Source of the DNA: Melioribacteraceae bacterium
GTDB taxonomy: Bacteria; Bacteroidota; Ignavibacteria; Ignavibacteriales; Melioribacteraceae
DNA: 64,000 bases
Assembly (NCBI GenBank): GCA_030584085.1
Contig: CP129490.1
Coordinates: 310,001-374,000 of the forward strand
Reading direction: 5' to 3'
Both the position numbers and the translations under genes were made by a program. This document shows positions 63,795 through 64,000 of the stretch, one piece after another. The first letter of the stretch is position 1. Every line of letters starts with the position of its first letter. The notes under the pieces were generated by a model. The model searched no databases. It was not told the origin of the DNA and was given only the letters and a program-made list of their open reading frames with translations.

Positions 63795-64000
63795 CTATGC
63801 AGCTTCCTTTTCTTCTTTCTTATAAAACCTAATATTCCTTTTCCCACCGGATTTACTTTCCTGTACCTCATAGTTTTTAACCTTACCCCAAACCTTCAAC
63901 CACCTGGTAAACTTGCTTTGAGTGAGTTTGTCGAAATCTTCATACTCTTTCTTGAAGCTTTCATATAATTCTTTCTTCTCATACTCTTTACCGATTCCAA
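63795..64000 (-). CDS. C-terminus of a phage/plasmid replication or primase-like protein, cut by window edge
   Basis: About 67 codons ending at a TAG at 63795-63797, in the frame that overlaps the longer, disfavoured form of the 63473 gene. The end reads KKELYESFKKEYEDFDKL, TQSKFTRWLKVWGKVKNYEV, then SGGKRNIRFYKKEEKEAA. The FTRWLKVWGK-like block resembles the C-terminal winged helix of phage/plasmid primase-helicases (DUF5906/VapE-type). The assignment is by resemblance only; the main domains lie off the window. Confidence 0.5.
   Translation of the reverse strand, partial: GIGKEYEKKELYESFKKEYEDFDKLTQSKFTRWLKVWGKVKNYEVQESKSGGKRNIRFYKKEEKEAA

Noticed and set aside
63694-63871. Long form of the 63473 protein with a basic N-terminus
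   Set aside because: The same DNA encodes, in another frame, the end of a protein coming from the right edge, and a better start lies at 63691.

Overview
The window is AT-rich (roughly one third G+C by eye) and looks like a chromosome segment of a Bacteroidota/Chlorobi-group bacterium, most likely an Ignavibacteria-type organism. The reasons are a type IX secretion sorting tail beginning SQNYPNPFNPSTKI (34388-36037), DUF5777 and YceI genes, a TonB receptor with an N-terminal carboxypeptidase-regulatory-like domain, short one-domain Crp-type regulators, and strong GGAGG ribosome sites in front of many genes. No intact rRNA or tRNA gene and no CRISPR array was seen.

Layout. 1-13.5 kb is housekeeping: a partial pyrimidine-nucleoside phosphorylase, peptidase T, a cation diffusion facilitator, an acyl-CoA synthetase, a tail-specific protease, a DUF255 thioredoxin-like protein and small membrane proteins. 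13.7-25.4 kb is a signalling block: two tiny single-helix proteins, two multi-PAS histidine kinases, a LytTR response regulator, a receiver-kinase hybrid, then CheW and a methyl-accepting protein without CheA. 26.5-32.4 kb is an accessory cluster of ankyrin, CFI-box and zinc-ribbon proteins plus lipoproteins. 32.5-37.9 kb holds an AEC transporter, a Crp/Fnr regulator and an exported cytochrome/YceI/DUF5777 operon. 37.9-39.5 kb is a patch of REP-like hairpins with a REP-type transposase (RAYT/TnpA) and a restriction-modification remnant. 39.5-47.8 kb has a Cys-rich secreted protein with a TonB receptor, a membrane/winged-helix operon and a pirin-VOC-Crp-YceI-DoxX-ferredoxin-GNAT group. katG follows, then a two-gene cobalamin-binding sensor/histidine kinase pair (50.5-52.7 kb).

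At 52.86 kb only the 3' part of a tRNA-Asp(GTC) gene remains, next to a tyrosine integrase. This marks the left end of an integrated element. The element carries a heavy-metal island, all on the minus strand: ArsR/CadC-like repressor with a 24-bp palindromic operator, a secreted protein, CzcC-CzcB-CzcA efflux pump, a PII-like regulator, a YnfA protein, a small Cys-rich protein and two CDF transporters. A degraded second integrase at 63.3-63.4 kb and phage-type genes running off the right edge suggest nested or tandem elements at this tRNA locus.

The most interesting items are the B12 sensor/kinase pair, whose CarH-like light-sensing motif is present except for the upper axial His; the covarying REP hairpins beside a RAYT gene; the interrupted tRNA with its metal island; the CheA-less CheW/MCP pair with a 21-bp-phased direct repeat in its promoter region; and the ankyrin/CFI-box cluster. 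Functions are read from motifs and family knowledge only; no searches were run.
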